From positions 2,232,001 to 2,296,000 of the forward strand of contig NZ_CP134706.1 of assembly GCF_038246755.1 (NCBI RefSeq): a DNA stretch of 64,000 nt, in the 5' to 3' direction. The DNA is from Micromonospora sp. FIMYZ51 (GTDB lineage: Bacteria > Actinomycetota > Actinomycetes > Mycobacteriales > Micromonosporaceae). The number at the start of each line of letters is the position of its first letter. The stretch's first letter is position 1. Made by a program: the position numbers and the translations under genes. Positions 45,616 through 55,027 of the stretch are shown here, piece after piece. The notes beneath the pieces are model-generated. The model did not search any database, was not told the origin of the DNA, and saw nothing but the letters and a program-made list of their open reading frames with translations.

Positions 45616-45630
45616 ATAGCCATAAGCTAT
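45616..45630. promoter_or_regulatory. LysR-type box between sdhC and the LysR gene
   Basis: ATAGC at 45616-45620 and GCTAT at 45626-45630 make a perfect inverted repeat with a T-N11-A pattern (T45617 and A45629), as expected for a LysR-type regulator site. It is 4 bases before the LysR ATG and 59 bases from the sdhC start, so autoregulation and sdh control are plausible. Confidence 0.5.
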
Positions 45631-45634
45631 GTAG

Positions 45635-46567
45635 ATGCAGCTCCATCAGCTGAAGTACTTCGTCGCAGTGGCTGAAGTGCGACATTTCACCCAGGCGGCC
45701 GACATCGTCGGCATAACCCAGCCATCGTTGAGTAAGCAAATTCACGCGCTGGAGGACACCCTTGGTGCCCCCCTCTTCGAGCGGGTAAGGGGCAACATCA
45801 CCCTCACCGCCGCCGGGGAGGTGTTGCTGCCGCTGGCCAAGCGGATCCTCGCCGACGTGGAGACCGCGACCCGCGAGGTACAGGAACTTGTCGGCCTGCG
45901 GCGCGGCCGGGTCCGCCTCGGTGCCACCCCGAGCCTGGCCACCTCTCTCGCACCGCCGGTGCTGCGCCGATTCCGCGACGCCCACCCCACCGTCGACCTG
46001 CGGGTGGAGGAGGGCGGCTCCCAGGACCTGGTCCGCGACCTGCTCCGGGGCGACCTGGACCTGGCGCTGATCATCATGCCTGCCCAGGGCGCCGACCCGG
46101 GGCTGCGCGCCGACCCGATCCTGACCGAGAGCCTGGTGGTCGCCTCGGTCGACCCGCTGCCGACCGCCTCCTGCGGCGGCGAGCTGCGCATCACCGACCT
46201 GCGCGACCAGCCCCTGGTGATGTTCCGCGAGGGCTACGACCTGCGCGACGCCACGCTCCAGGCGTGCCGGGAAGCGGGCTTCGAGCCCACCCTCTCGGTC
46301 GACGGCGGCGAGATGGACGCCGTGCTCAGCTTCGTCGAGGCCGGGCTGGGCGTCGCCCTGGTCCCCGGCATCGTGGTGGCCCGGCGGCCCGGCATCCGGG
46401 TCACCCGGCTCGCTCCGCCCGGCGTACGCCGGACCATCGCGGTGGCCCGCCGCCGCGACGTGGTGCCCACCCACGCCGGCCGCGAACTACGCCGCATCCT
46501 CCTCGAGTACGTGCACACCGCCACCGCCACCGCCGAACTTCCGCCCGGCGTGGAACCCCTGGCCTGA
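45635..46567 (+). CDS. LysR-family transcriptional regulator
   Basis: A 310-residue LysR protein. The HTH is QLKYFVAVAEVRHFTQAADIVGITQPSLSKQ cut at residues about 5-36, with LGAPLFERVRGNITLTAAGEVLL following. The effector domain starts RVRLGATPSLATSLAPPVLRRF at about residue 92. SFVEAGLGVALVPGIVV is the usual second-lobe block. It lies divergent from sdhCAB, which is a common actinobacterial arrangement, so it may regulate the operon. Its stop is only 3 bases from the convergent hrpA stop, with no room for a separate terminator. Confidence 0.9.
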   Translation: MQLHQLKYFVAVAEVRHFTQAADIVGITQPSLSKQIHALEDTLGAPLFERVRGNITLTAAGEVLLPLAKRILADVETATREVQELVGLRRGRVRLGATPSLATSLAPPVLRRFRDAHPTVDLRVEEGGSQDLVRDLLRGDLDLALIIMPAQGADPGLRADPILTESLVVASVDPLPTASCGGELRITDLRDQPLVMFREGYDLRDATLQACREAGFEPTLSVDGGEMDAVLSFVEAGLGVALVPGIVVARRPGIRVTRLAPPGVRRTIAVARRRDVVPTHAGRELRRILLEYVHTATATAELPPGVEPLA

Positions 46568-46570
46568 GGC

Positions 46571-49500
46571 TCAGCGCCCCTCCGCGTCGTCCATGGCCCG
46601 GTAGATGCGCTGCTCGGAGACCGGATACGGAGTGCCCAGCGCCTGGGCGAAGACGTTCACCCGCAACTCCTCGATCATCCAGCGGATCTGCCGTACGGGG
46701 GCAGAGTTGCGGCGGGCCGGCGGCAGCGCGGCGAGCATCTCGTCGTACTCCCGCTGGACCACCGCGACGCGGTCCTGCTGAGACTTGTCCCGGGCCGGGT
46801 TGCCGGGCAGCCGGTCCAGCCGCCGCTCGATTGCGGTCAGGTAGCGCAGCAGGTCGGGCAGGCGGGCGTACCCGGCCTCGGTGATGAACCCGGCATGCAC
46901 CAGGCCGGTGAGCTGCTTGCGGATGTCGGCCAGGGCGGCCACCACGGCCAGGTTCCGCGTCGCGCCGAGCCGCTGCTGCACCGCGTACGCGGCGGCGAGC
47001 ACCGCCCGGACCCGCTCCATCACCGCCAGCACGGTGTCCACCAGCCCGGCGCGGACCTTGTCCCGCAGCGCGGCGAAACCGTCGGCGTCCCAGGCCGGGC
47101 CGCCCGCGTCGGCGATCAACTTGTCGATCGCCGCACCGGTGGCGTCCTCGATCAGCGCCTGCACCCCGCCGTGCGGGTTGCGCGACAGCGCCAGTTTCGC
47201 CTCGTTGCTCAGTCGCCCCTGGAGGAACTTCGCCGGTGCCGGCACGTTCAGCCGCAGCAGCCGCCGGGTGCCGGCCCAGTGCGCGGCCTCCTGCTCGGCA
47301 GCCGAGTCGAACACCTTCACCCCGACCGTGGCGCCCTCGTCCACAAGCGCCGGGTACGCGGTCACCGCGTACCCGGCGCGCACCTGCTCGATGGTGCGCG
47401 GCACGGTGCCGAACTCCCAGGTGGTCAGGCCGGTGCGCGCCACGTCCGGCGCGGCGGCGGCCACCACCTGGCGTACCTCGGCCTTCAGTTGGCGTTGCAG
47501 GGCCGGCAGGTCCTTGCCCTCGGCGACCGGCTTGTCGTCCTCGCCGAGCACCCGGAAGGTGACCCGCAGGTGCGGCGGCAGCTTGCTCGGCTCCCAGGCC
47601 TCCCGGGGCACGGTCACCCCGGTCATCCGGCGCAGCTGCCGGGTCAGGGCGTCCAGCAGCGGCTCCTCGCCGGGCGTGATCGCGGCCAGCGCGGCGCGGG
47701 CGTAGTCGGGCACCGGCACGAAGTTGCGCCGCACCGGCTTCGGCAGCGAGCGGATCAACGCGATCACCAGTTCCTCGCGCAGCCCCGGTACCTGCCAGTC
47801 GAAGCTCTCCGCCGGCACCTGGTTGAGCAGCGGCAACGGGATGTCCACGGTCACCCCGTCGGCCGGGGTGCCCGGCTCGAACGTGTACGTCAACGGCAGC
47901 GCGACCCCGTCGGCCCGCCACTGGTCCGGGTAGGCGGTCTCGTCCACCCCGCCGCGCCCGGCGTTGACCAGCAGCTCCCGGGTGAAGGTGAGCAGCTCGG
48001 GCCGCTCCCGCCGGGTCTTCTTCCACCAGCTGTCGAAGTGCCGCCCGGAGACCACCTCGGCGGGAATCCGCTCGTCGTAGAACTGGTAGATCGTCTCGTC
48101 GTCGACCAGGATGTCCCGCCGCCGGGCCCGGTGCTCCAGCTCCGCCACCTCGTCGCGCAGCCGCTGGTTGTCCCGCCAGAACTGGTGGTGGGTGGACCAG
48201 TCGCCCTCGACCAGCGCGTGCCGGATGAACAGTTCGCGGCTCAGCGTCGGGTCGATCCGGCCGAAGTTCACCTTGCGCGAGGTGACAAGCGGTACGCCGA
48301 AGAGGGTGACCTTCTCGTAGGCCATCACCGCCGCCTGCTTCTTCTCCCAGTGCGGCTCGCTGTAGCTGCGTTTGACCAGGTGCTGGGCCAGCGGTTCGAC
48401 CCACTCCGGCTCGATCCGCCCGTTCACCCGACCCCAGAGCCGGGAGGTCTCCACCAGCTCGGCGGCCATCACCCAGCGCGGCGGCTTCTTGAACAACGCC
48501 GAGCCGGGGAAGATCGCGAACTTCGCCCCCCGGGCACCCAGGTACTCGTGTTTCTGCGCGTCCTTGAGACCGACATGGGACAGCAGGCCGGGCAGCAGCG
48601 ACTGGTGCACCAGCGGAGTGTCGATCTCCTCCGGCAGGTCGGCGGTCGGCGTACGCAGCACCTGGCGCAGCTGGCTGACGATGTCCTGCCACTCGCGTAC
48701 CCGCAGGTAGTTGAGGTACTCGGCCTTGCACATCCGGCGGAACGCGCTGGAGGACAGGGCCCGCTGCTGCTCGCGCAGGTAACGCCAGAGGTTGAGGTAC
48801 GCGACGAAGTCCGACTCGGAGTCGGCGAAGCGGGCGTGCGCCTGGTCGGCCTGGGCCTGCTTCTCCGCCGGCCGCTCCCGGGGATCCTGGATCGACAGCG
48901 CGGCGGCGATCACCAGCACCTCGGTCGGGCAGCCGTTGCGCTCGCCTTCGAGAACCATCCGGGCCAGCCGTGGGTCGACCGGAAGCTGGGCCAACCGCCG
49001 GCCCAGCGGGGTGAGCCGGCGCGCCGGATCGCTCTCGGTCAGGTCGAGCGCGCCCAGCTCGTGCAGCAGGTTGACGCCGTCGGTGATGTTGCGGCGGTCC
49101 GGCGGGTCGATGAACGGGAAGGCGGCGATGTCGCCGAGGCCGATCGCGGTCATCTGGAGGATGACCGAGGCCAGATTGGTACGCAGGATCTCCGGGTCGG
49201 TGAACTCGGGGCGGGCGGCGAAGTCCTGCTCGTCGTAGAGCCGGATGCAGATGCCGTCCGAGGTACGCCCACAGCGGCCCTTGCGCTGGTTGGCGCTGGC
49301 CTGCGAGACCGGCTCGATGGGCAGCCGCTGCACCTTGAGCCGCTGCGAGTACCGGGAGATCCGGGCCGTACCGGGGTCCACCACGTACTTGATGCCGGGC
49401 ACGGTCAGCGAGGTCTCCGCGACGTTTGTGGCGAGCACCACCCGGCGGCCGGAGTGCGGAGCGAAGACCCGGTGCTGCTCGGCGACGCTGAGCCGGGCGT

Positions 49501-50533
49501 ACAGCGGCAGGATCTCGGTGCCCAGCAGCGCCCGCTTCTGCTGCACCAGCTTGCCGAGCGCCTCGGCGGTGTCCCGGATCTCCCGCTCGCCGCTGAGGAA
49601 GACCAGGATGTCGCCGGGACCCTCGGCGGCCAGTTCCTCGACCGCGTCGCCGATGGCCTGGATCTGGTCGCGGACGTTCTCCTCGTCCGCCTCCTGCTCG
49701 TCCTCGACGACCTCGACCAGCGGTCGGTAGCGGACCTCGACCGGATAGGTGCGCCCGGAAACCTCGACCACCGGCGCGGGCTCACCGTCGGCGTCGGCGA
49801 AGTGCCTGGCGAACCGGTCGGTCTCGATGGTCGCCGAGGTGATGATCACCTTGAGCTCGGGCCGACGGGGCAGCAACTGCTTGAGGTAACCGAGGATGAA
49901 GTCGATGTTCAGGCTGCGCTCGTGCGCCTCATCGATGATCAACGTGTCGTACTGGCGCAGCATCCGGTCGGTCTGCAACTCGGCCAGCAGGATGCCGTCG
50001 GTCATTAGCTTGACCAGGCTCTGCTCGCCGACCTGGTCGGTGAAGCGCACCTTGTAACCGACCACGTCGCCCAACTCGGTGCCCAGTTCCTCGGCGATCC
50101 GGTCGGCGACCGTACGGGCGGCCAGCCGGCGGGGCTGGGTGTGGCCGATCAGGCCGCTGATCCCGCGCCCCAGCTCCAGGCAGATCTTCGGCAACTGGGT
50201 GGTCTTGCCCGAACCGGTCTCGCCGGCCACGATCACCACCTGGTGGTCGCGGATCGCGGCGGCGATGTCGTCCTTGCGTTCGCTTACCGGCAGCACGGCC
50301 GGGTAGGTGATGGTCGGCACCGCGCTGCGGCGTCGTTCCAGCCGGGCCTCTGCCGCGGCCACTGCGGCGGCGATCTCGGTCAACGCCGACTCGCGCCGCT
50401 GCGGATCGCGTAGCCGGCGCACCCCGTCGAGCCGCCGACGCAGCTGGCGCTGGTCCCGGAACATCAGGCTCGGCAGGCGGCGGTGCAGGTCGCGGACGGT
50501 GTCGGGCGTGGCGGAGGCGGGTGGATTCTGCAT
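46571..50533 (-). CDS. hrpA: ATP-dependent RNA helicase HrpA
   Basis: A 1,320-residue DEAH-box helicase. Walker A is VIVAGETGSGKTTQLPKICLE (about 90-108). Motif Ia is HTQPRRLAARTVA, the DEAH motif LIIDEAHERSLN, motif III ITSATIETDRFA, and motif VI SANQRKGRCGRTSDG. HA2, OB-fold and a long C-terminal DUF3418 domain follow. The length matches E. coli HrpA (about 1,300). The ATG at 50533 is chosen since earlier codons run into the divergent promoter region. The 237 bases between hrpA and the CDA-like gene show no gene. Confidence 0.93.
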   Translation of the reverse strand: MQNPPASATPDTVRDLHRRLPSLMFRDQRQLRRRLDGVRRLRDPQRRESALTEIAAAVAAAEARLERRRSAVPTITYPAVLPVSERKDDIAAAIRDHQVVIVAGETGSGKTTQLPKICLELGRGISGLIGHTQPRRLAARTVADRIAEELGTELGDVVGYKVRFTDQVGEQSLVKLMTDGILLAELQTDRMLRQYDTLIIDEAHERSLNIDFILGYLKQLLPRRPELKVIITSATIETDRFARHFADADGEPAPVVEVSGRTYPVEVRYRPLVEVVEDEQEADEENVRDQIQAIGDAVEELAAEGPGDILVFLSGEREIRDTAEALGKLVQQKRALLGTEILPLYARLSVAEQHRVFAPHSGRRVVLATNVAETSLTVPGIKYVVDPGTARISRYSQRLKVQRLPIEPVSQASANQRKGRCGRTSDGICIRLYDEQDFAARPEFTDPEILRTNLASVILQMTAIGLGDIAAFPFIDPPDRRNITDGVNLLHELGALDLTESDPARRLTPLGRRLAQLPVDPRLARMVLEGERNGCPTEVLVIAAALSIQDPRERPAEKQAQADQAHARFADSESDFVAYLNLWRYLREQQRALSSSAFRRMCKAEYLNYLRVREWQDIVSQLRQVLRTPTADLPEEIDTPLVHQSLLPGLLSHVGLKDAQKHEYLGARGAKFAIFPGSALFKKPPRWVMAAELVETSRLWGRVNGRIEPEWVEPLAQHLVKRSYSEPHWEKKQAAVMAYEKVTLFGVPLVTSRKVNFGRIDPTLSRELFIRHALVEGDWSTHHQFWRDNQRLRDEVAELEHRARRRDILVDDETIYQFYDERIPAEVVSGRHFDSWWKKTRRERPELLTFTRELLVNAGRGGVDETAYPDQWRADGVALPLTYTFEPGTPADGVTVDIPLPLLNQVPAESFDWQVPGLREELVIALIRSLPKPVRRNFVPVPDYARAALAAITPGEEPLLDALTRQLRRMTGVTVPREAWEPSKLPPHLRVTFRVLGEDDKPVAEGKDLPALQRQLKAEVRQVVAAAAPDVARTGLTTWEFGTVPRTIEQVRAGYAVTAYPALVDEGATVGVKVFDSAAEQEAAHWAGTRRLLRLNVPAPAKFLQGRLSNEAKLALSRNPHGGVQALIEDATGAAIDKLIADAGGPAWDADGFAALRDKVRAGLVDTVLAVMERVRAVLAAAYAVQQRLGATRNLAVVAALADIRKQLTGLVHAGFITEAGYARLPDLLRYLTAIERRLDRLPGNPARDKSQQDRVAVVQREYDEMLAALPPARRNSAPVRQIRWMIEELRVNVFAQALGTPYPVSEQRIYRAMDDAEGR

Positions 50534-50770
50534 GTCGTCGCCAAGGATAGGCAGCCCGCCGTCGAGCCGCCTCCGGGTTACCCCGGGCCGATCCCTGTCG
50601 ACCGCCCGGATATCCCCGTCGCCCCTTTGCTCTGCTTCACCATGCGCAACGGTTCCGGCCGGAAACCTGTGCGTGGGTTGAGGCAGTGCATTAGGGGGTG
50701 CGTGGTGCACCGGTGCGGTGAGCGGCGGTCTATCGTTGCTCACCGACCGGGAACGAGCACGGGGACGCCG

Positions 50771-51145
50771 ATGACCATGCGGGACACCGACCGGGCGCTG
50801 GTGCAGGCCGCCAGCGCGGTGGCCAAGCTGCGCTGCCGCAGCGCCGCCCACACCCTCGCCAGCGCGGCACGCACCGCCGAAGGTCGGGTCGTCTCCGGGG
50901 TGAACGTGGTGCACGGAAGCGGTGGCGCCTGCGCCGAGGTGGTGGTGCTCGGCACCGCCGCTACCCAGGGCCTGGAGCAGCTGGAAACCATCGTGACGGT
51001 CGGAGATCGCGGGCGCGACGTCGTCGCTCCCTGCGAATCATGTCGCCGGCTGCTGGCCGAGCGCTTCCCGACGCTGCGGGTGATCGTCGGGCCGGCCGAT
51101 GATCCGCAGGTACGGCCGATCACCGACCTCTCCGCCGCCGGCTGA
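50771..51145 (+). CDS. Cytidine deaminase-like protein
   Basis: A 124-residue protein with the zinc site of the CDA fold: C54 and E56 in GGACAEVVVLG, and C88 and C91 in APCESCRRLL (canonical PCGxC, here with E). Small CDA-family members deaminate cytidine or related bases, and some act as blasticidin deaminases. The protein is close to the length of bacterial Cdd. The ATG at 50771 is preceded by a weak GGGGAC. The stop codon lies in a 33-bp tandem duplication, so the 3' end may be recently altered. Confidence 0.8.
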   Translation: MTMRDTDRALVQAASAVAKLRCRSAAHTLASAARTAEGRVVSGVNVVHGSGGACAEVVVLGTAATQGLEQLETIVTVGDRGRDVVAPCESCRRLLAERFPTLRVIVGPADDPQVRPITDLSAAG

Positions 51146-51192
51146 TCCGTGCCGGTCGGCCTCTCCGCCGCTGGCTGATCCGTGCCGGTCGG
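51127..51192. repeat. 33-bp tandem duplication spanning the CDA-like stop codon
   Basis: 51127-51159 and 51160-51192 are the same 33 bases with one difference (CCGCCGCCGG versus CCGCCGCTGG). The first copy contains the stop codon at 51143-51145. As 33 is a multiple of three, the second copy repeats the last codons in frame after the stop. Confidence 0.9.
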
Positions 51193-51222
51193 TCTCCCCG
51201 GCGTGAGTCGCCGGCCGGGGGC

Positions 51223-51582
51223 TCAATCGCCGGTGGCGGCCTCCAGCATCGAGCGCGGGACCGGTACGTTCTCGAAGCGGACGTTGCCCTCGGGCACCAT
51301 CCAGGAGAACACCTGCGCGATCAGCTGGCCCGCGCGTACCGCCGGATCGTTGCGGTACAGCTCGCGCGCCATGTCAGGGTCGACCGAGAGCACGACGGCG
51401 CCCCGGAACTGCTGGTCGTCGTGGTCGAGGAAGGGCCCGGCCGCGAGCACCGCCCCCTGCTCCACCAGCCCGGCCTGATGCGCAAGGTGCGCGTTCTCCA
51501 GCAGGTCAGCCGCCTCCTGCGGCAACTCGGGCGCGTCCTGCGGCCGAACCAGGAGCACCACGGTGTGCTGGTCGAAGCGCAT
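51223..51582 (-). CDS. YciI-like (dimeric alpha-beta barrel) protein
   Basis: A 119-residue protein of the YciI-like/YCII-domain type. TVVLLVRPQDAPELPQE starts a dimeric alpha-beta barrel. HLAHQAGLVEQGAVLAAGPF with DHDDQQFRGAVVLSVDPDMARELYRNDPAVRAGQ follow the family layout, the last part carrying the DPxxxAG-like turn. Members bind small molecules or act as small monooxygenase-like enzymes; the function is unclear. The ATG at 51582 has AGGG 7 bases upstream; a GTG at 51588 leaves too little room. The gene stands alone. Confidence 0.7.
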   Translation of the reverse strand: MRFDQHTVVLLVRPQDAPELPQEAADLLENAHLAHQAGLVEQGAVLAAGPFLDHDDQQFRGAVVLSVDPDMARELYRNDPAVRAGQLIAQVFSWMVPEGNVRFENVPVPRSMLEAATGD

Positions 51583-51641
51583 GTCCACACCCTAGGCAGG
51601 GGCGACACGTGATCCTCGCGATTTCCCCGATAGTGCGTCAC

Positions 51642-51666
51642 GGCCCCACCCTGGACGAGTGGGGCC
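51642..51666. terminator. Hairpin downstream of the 51707 gene
   Basis: GGCCCCAC at 51642-51649 pairs with GTGGGGCC at 51659-51666, an 8-bp stem with a 9-base loop. It is 41 bases past the minus-strand stop at 51707 and probably ends that transcript. Confidence 0.55.
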
Positions 51667-51706
51667 ATGACAGCGCAGCCCTGATCGGATAGCCCCTGAA
51701 TGCGGA

Positions 51707-52351
51707 TCAGGCGGCGGTGGACCAGATCGCGCGGAACGCGGCGGCCTCGCCGGCCAGCCACTGTTCGACCTGCTCGGGCTTGACGTCGGCGGGCATCCGG
51801 TGGGTGGTCCCGCGCCGGACGTCGACCAGGACCGGCTCGGCGTGCGGCAGGACGGCGTCCATGTGCCGGGCCATCAGGTGCAGGGTCGCGAGGACCGCCT
51901 CCTCGCTCGGCGGCGCCTCGTCGAAGTGCAGGCGCACCGCCTCGGCGCGGCCGTCGGCGTAGCGGACACCGAAGTGCGGATTGATCTTTACGGGGAGGTC
52001 GCCGAGCATGGCCAGGGCGTCGCGGGTCTGCGCCAGGTCGACGTCGGCCGGCGTGCCGAGTGAGTGCAGCCAGGCCGTCGCGCCCGGCACCAGGGCCTGG
52101 TAGAGCGGGCGCCAGCGGGGCTTGACCAGATCGACGACCTGGGACACATGGGTGCCACCGGTGTGGAAGGCGACGTCGGCCTTGAGGGCCTTGACGAACT
52201 GGCCGTGCGGATTGAACCCGGATCGACTGGCGCGTTGCCGGCGTAGGCCGCCCACGAAGTTGGCCTTGGTGGGGCCGGTGCGGTCGACGTAGCGGGTGAA
52301 GCCGAGCAGCGTCGCGTACGGCGTCAGGGGGGTGGAGGTGGGCGCTGTCAC
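51707..52351 (-). CDS. Hypothetical protein, unrecognised family
   Basis: A 214-residue soluble protein with no signal peptide or membrane segment. TPLTPYATLLGFTRYVDRTGP starts the protein, GGLRRQRASRSGFNPHGQFVKALKADVAF is basic and cut at about residues 36-65, and INPHFGVRYADGRAEAVRLHFDE and RRGTTHRMPADVKPEQVEQWL follow. It ends WLAGEAAAFRAIWSTAA. I do not recognise a domain. The GTG at 52351 has GGAGG 6 bases upstream; the ATG at 52357 directly abuts that site and is unlikely. Its promoter region carries a 24-bp palindrome, which suggests it is controlled by a specific regulator. Confidence 0.7.
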   Translation of the reverse strand: MTAPTSTPLTPYATLLGFTRYVDRTGPTKANFVGGLRRQRASRSGFNPHGQFVKALKADVAFHTGGTHVSQVVDLVKPRWRPLYQALVPGATAWLHSLGTPADVDLAQTRDALAMLGDLPVKINPHFGVRYADGRAEAVRLHFDEAPPSEEAVLATLHLMARHMDAVLPHAEPVLVDVRRGTTHRMPADVKPEQVEQWLAGEAAAFRAIWSTAA

Positions 52352-52375
52352 GAGCATCCTCCCAGGTCAGTAACC

Positions 52376-52399
52376 CGATTAGTACATACATTCTAATCG
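52376..52399 (-). promoter_or_regulatory. Palindromic operator upstream of the 51707 gene
   Basis: CGATTAG at 52376-52382 and CTAATCG at 52393-52399 form a perfect 7-bp inverted repeat with a 10-base AT-rich spacer. It ends 25 bases before the GTG start. On the minus strand TACTAAT within it could be a -10 box, so a bound repressor would block the promoter. Confidence 0.55.
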
Positions 52400-52427
52400 A
52401 CGGGCCTGACATCGCCCAGGGAAGATA

Positions 52428-52458
52428 AGGGGCCACCCGGACACTCCGGATGGCCCCT
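52428..52458. terminator. Hairpin after the helicase gene
   Basis: AGGGGCCA at 52428 pairs with TGGCCCCT ending at 52458, extended by CCGG/CCGG inside after one mismatch. It lies 15 bases past the helicase stop at 52473, in line with a terminator. Confidence 0.7.
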
Positions 52459-52472
52459 GAAGAAAGGATTTT

Positions 52473-54977
52473 CTACAGCTGGCCGACGTCGGTGATCCGG
52501 ACGACTGCGGCGCCCGCCTCGTCCGAGGCGGCCAGGTCGACCTCGGCGCTGATGCCCCAGTCGTGGTCGCCCTCCGGGTCGTCGAGAATCTGCCGTACCG
52601 TCCACCGCTCCCGGCCCTGCTCGATCATCAGCAGCGCCGGACCCCGGGCGTTCGGCCCGGTCCCGATCTCGTCGTACGCCTCGAAGTACGGCTGAAGCGC
52701 GTCGGCCCACGCGTCGGCGTTCCAACCGGCGTCGGCGTCCAACTCGCCGAGGGCGTCCCAGTGCCGCAGCGCGGCCAGCTCCACCCGACGGAACAGGGCG
52801 TTGCGGACGAGGACCCGGAACGCCCGGGCGTTGCGGGTCACCGCGGCCGGTCGGTCGTCCAGGGCGGCGGCGACGTCCGGCAGGTCGCCCGGGTTGCGCA
52901 GCCGCTCCCACTCGTCGATCAGGCTGGAGTCGACCTGGCGCACCAACTCGCCGAGCCACTCGATCAGGTCGACCAGTTCCTCGGTCTTGGCCTCCTCGGG
53001 CACGGTCTGCCGCAGCGTCTTGTACGCGTCGGCCAGGTACCGCAGAACCAGACCCTCCGAGCGGGACAGCCCGTAGAACTGCACGTACTCGGTGAAGGTC
53101 ATCGCCCGCTCGTACATGTCGCGGACCACGGACTTGGGGGAGAGCTGGTGGTCGGCCACCCACGGATGGCCCTGCCGGTACATCTCGTACGCGTTGCCCA
53201 GCAGCTCGGCCAGGGGCTTGGGCCAGGTCACCTCGTCGAGCAGTTCGAGGCGGGCCTCGTACTCGATGCCTTCGGCCTTCATCGCGGCGACCGCCTCGCC
53301 GCGCGCCTTGAACTGCTGCGCGGAGAGCACCTGGCGCGGGTCGTCGAGGATCGACTCGATCACGCTCAGCACGTCCAGGGCGTACGACGGTGACTCGGCG
53401 TCCAGCAGCTCGATGGTGGCCAGCGCCAGGGGCGAGAGCGGCTGGTTGAGCGCGAAGTCGAGTTGGAGGTCGACGGTGAGCCGCACCCGCCGGCCGGTCT
53501 CGTCCGGCTCCGGCAGCTCCTCCACCACGCCACCGGCCTTCAGCGCCCGGTAGATGGCGATGGCCCGCCGGATGTGCCGACGCTGGGCGGCGGCGTCCTC
53601 GTGGTTGTCGGTGAGCAGGTGCCGCATGGCGGCGAACGCGTCGCCGGGGCGGCCGATGACGTTGAGCAGCATCGAGTGGCTGACCTGGAAGCTTGAGGTC
53701 AGCGGCTCCGGTTCGGCCGCCACCAACCGCTGGAAGGTCGGCTCGCCCCAGCCGATCGAGCCCTCGGGCGGCTTCTTGCGTACCACCTTGCGCCGCTTCT
53801 TCGGGTCGTCGCCGGCCTTGGCGAGCGCCTTTTCGTTCTCGATCACGTGCTCGGGGGCCTGCACCACGACCCGGCCCAGGGTGTCGAAGCCGGCCCGCCC
53901 GGCCCGGCCGGCGATCTGGTGGAACTCGCGGGCCTTGAGCAGTCGGGTACGCACCCCGTCGTACTTGGACAGGCCGGTGAAGAGCACCGTACGGATCGGC
54001 ACGTTGATGCCGACGCCGAGGGTGTCCGTACCGCAGATGACCTTGAGTAGCCCGGCCTGGGCCAGGGTCTCCACCAGCCGGCGGTACTTGGGCAGCATGC
54101 CGGCGTGGTGCACGCCGATGCCGTGTCGGACCAGCCGGGACAGCGTCTTGCCGAAGCCCGAGGTGAACCGGAACCCGCCGATCGCGGCGGCGATCATGTC
54201 CTTCTCGGCCCGGGTGCAGACGTTGACGCTCATCAGCGCCTGGGCCCGTTCCAGGGCGGCGGCCTGGGTGAAGTGCACGACGTAGACCGGGGCCTGCTTG
54301 GTCTCCAGCAGTTCCTCAAGGGTCTCGTGCAGCGGCGTCATCGCGTACGAGAAGAGCAGCGGGACCGGCCGCTCGGCCGAGCGGACGACGGCGGTCGACC
54401 GGCCGGTACGCCGGGTCAGGTCGTCGACGAACCGGGTGGTGTCGCCCAGCGTGGCGGACATCAGGATGAACTGGGCCTGGGGCAGCTCGATCAGCGGCAC
54501 CTGCCAGGCCCAACCCCGGTCGGGCTCGGCGTAGAAGTGGAACTCGTCCATGACCACCTGGCCGACATCGGCCCGGCTGCCCTCGCGCAGCGCCAGGTTC
54601 GCCAGGATCTCCGCCGTGCAGCAGATGATCGGGGCGTCGGCGTTGACACTCGCGTCCCCGGTGAGCATGCCGACGTTCTCGGCACCGAAAACCTCGCAGA
54701 GCGCGAAGAACTTCTCCGACACCAGCGCCTTGATCGGCGCGGTGTAGAAGGTGGTCCGGTCGTCGGCAAGGGCGGCGAAGTGCGCGGCGATCGCGACCAG
54801 GCTCTTGCCGGAGCCGGTCGGCGTATTCATGATCACGTTCGCGCCGGAGACGATCTCGATGACCGCCTCCTCCTGGTGGGGGTAGAGGTCCAGCCCGCGC
54901 TCGGACGCCCAACTGGCGAACGCGTCGTAGAGGGTGTCGGGGTCGGCGGTCTTCGGCAGCGCGGCGGTGAGTGTCAT
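52473..54977 (-). CDS. DEAD/DEFH-box RNA helicase with DUF3516-type C-terminus
   Basis: An 834-residue superfamily 2 helicase. DLYPHQEEAVIEIVSGANVIMNTPTGSGKSL holds the Q-like region and Walker A, cut at about 32-62. APIKALVSEKFF is motif Ia, VVMDEFHFY is motif II (DEFH), MSATLGDT is motif III and HQIAGRAGRAGFDT is motif VI. KKPPEGSIGWGEPTFQRLV and the long C-terminus match the DUF3516 architecture of actinobacterial Ski2-like helicases. It probably unwinds RNA; the target is not known. The ATG at 54977 starts the conserved region. Nothing in the neighbourhood suggests a partner. Confidence 0.85.
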   Translation of the reverse strand: MTLTAALPKTADPDTLYDAFASWASERGLDLYPHQEEAVIEIVSGANVIMNTPTGSGKSLVAIAAHFAALADDRTTFYTAPIKALVSEKFFALCEVFGAENVGMLTGDASVNADAPIICCTAEILANLALREGSRADVGQVVMDEFHFYAEPDRGWAWQVPLIELPQAQFILMSATLGDTTRFVDDLTRRTGRSTAVVRSAERPVPLLFSYAMTPLHETLEELLETKQAPVYVVHFTQAAALERAQALMSVNVCTRAEKDMIAAAIGGFRFTSGFGKTLSRLVRHGIGVHHAGMLPKYRRLVETLAQAGLLKVICGTDTLGVGINVPIRTVLFTGLSKYDGVRTRLLKAREFHQIAGRAGRAGFDTLGRVVVQAPEHVIENEKALAKAGDDPKKRRKVVRKKPPEGSIGWGEPTFQRLVAAEPEPLTSSFQVSHSMLLNVIGRPGDAFAAMRHLLTDNHEDAAAQRRHIRRAIAIYRALKAGGVVEELPEPDETGRRVRLTVDLQLDFALNQPLSPLALATIELLDAESPSYALDVLSVIESILDDPRQVLSAQQFKARGEAVAAMKAEGIEYEARLELLDEVTWPKPLAELLGNAYEMYRQGHPWVADHQLSPKSVVRDMYERAMTFTEYVQFYGLSRSEGLVLRYLADAYKTLRQTVPEEAKTEELVDLIEWLGELVRQVDSSLIDEWERLRNPGDLPDVAAALDDRPAAVTRNARAFRVLVRNALFRRVELAALRHWDALGELDADAGWNADAWADALQPYFEAYDEIGTGPNARGPALLMIEQGRERWTVRQILDDPEGDHDWGISAEVDLAASDEAGAAVVRITDVGQL

Positions 54978-55027
54978 GGCCGGTCCATGGTGCCTGGAGC
55001 ACACCCTCGGACGCCAACCGGCTTGGT

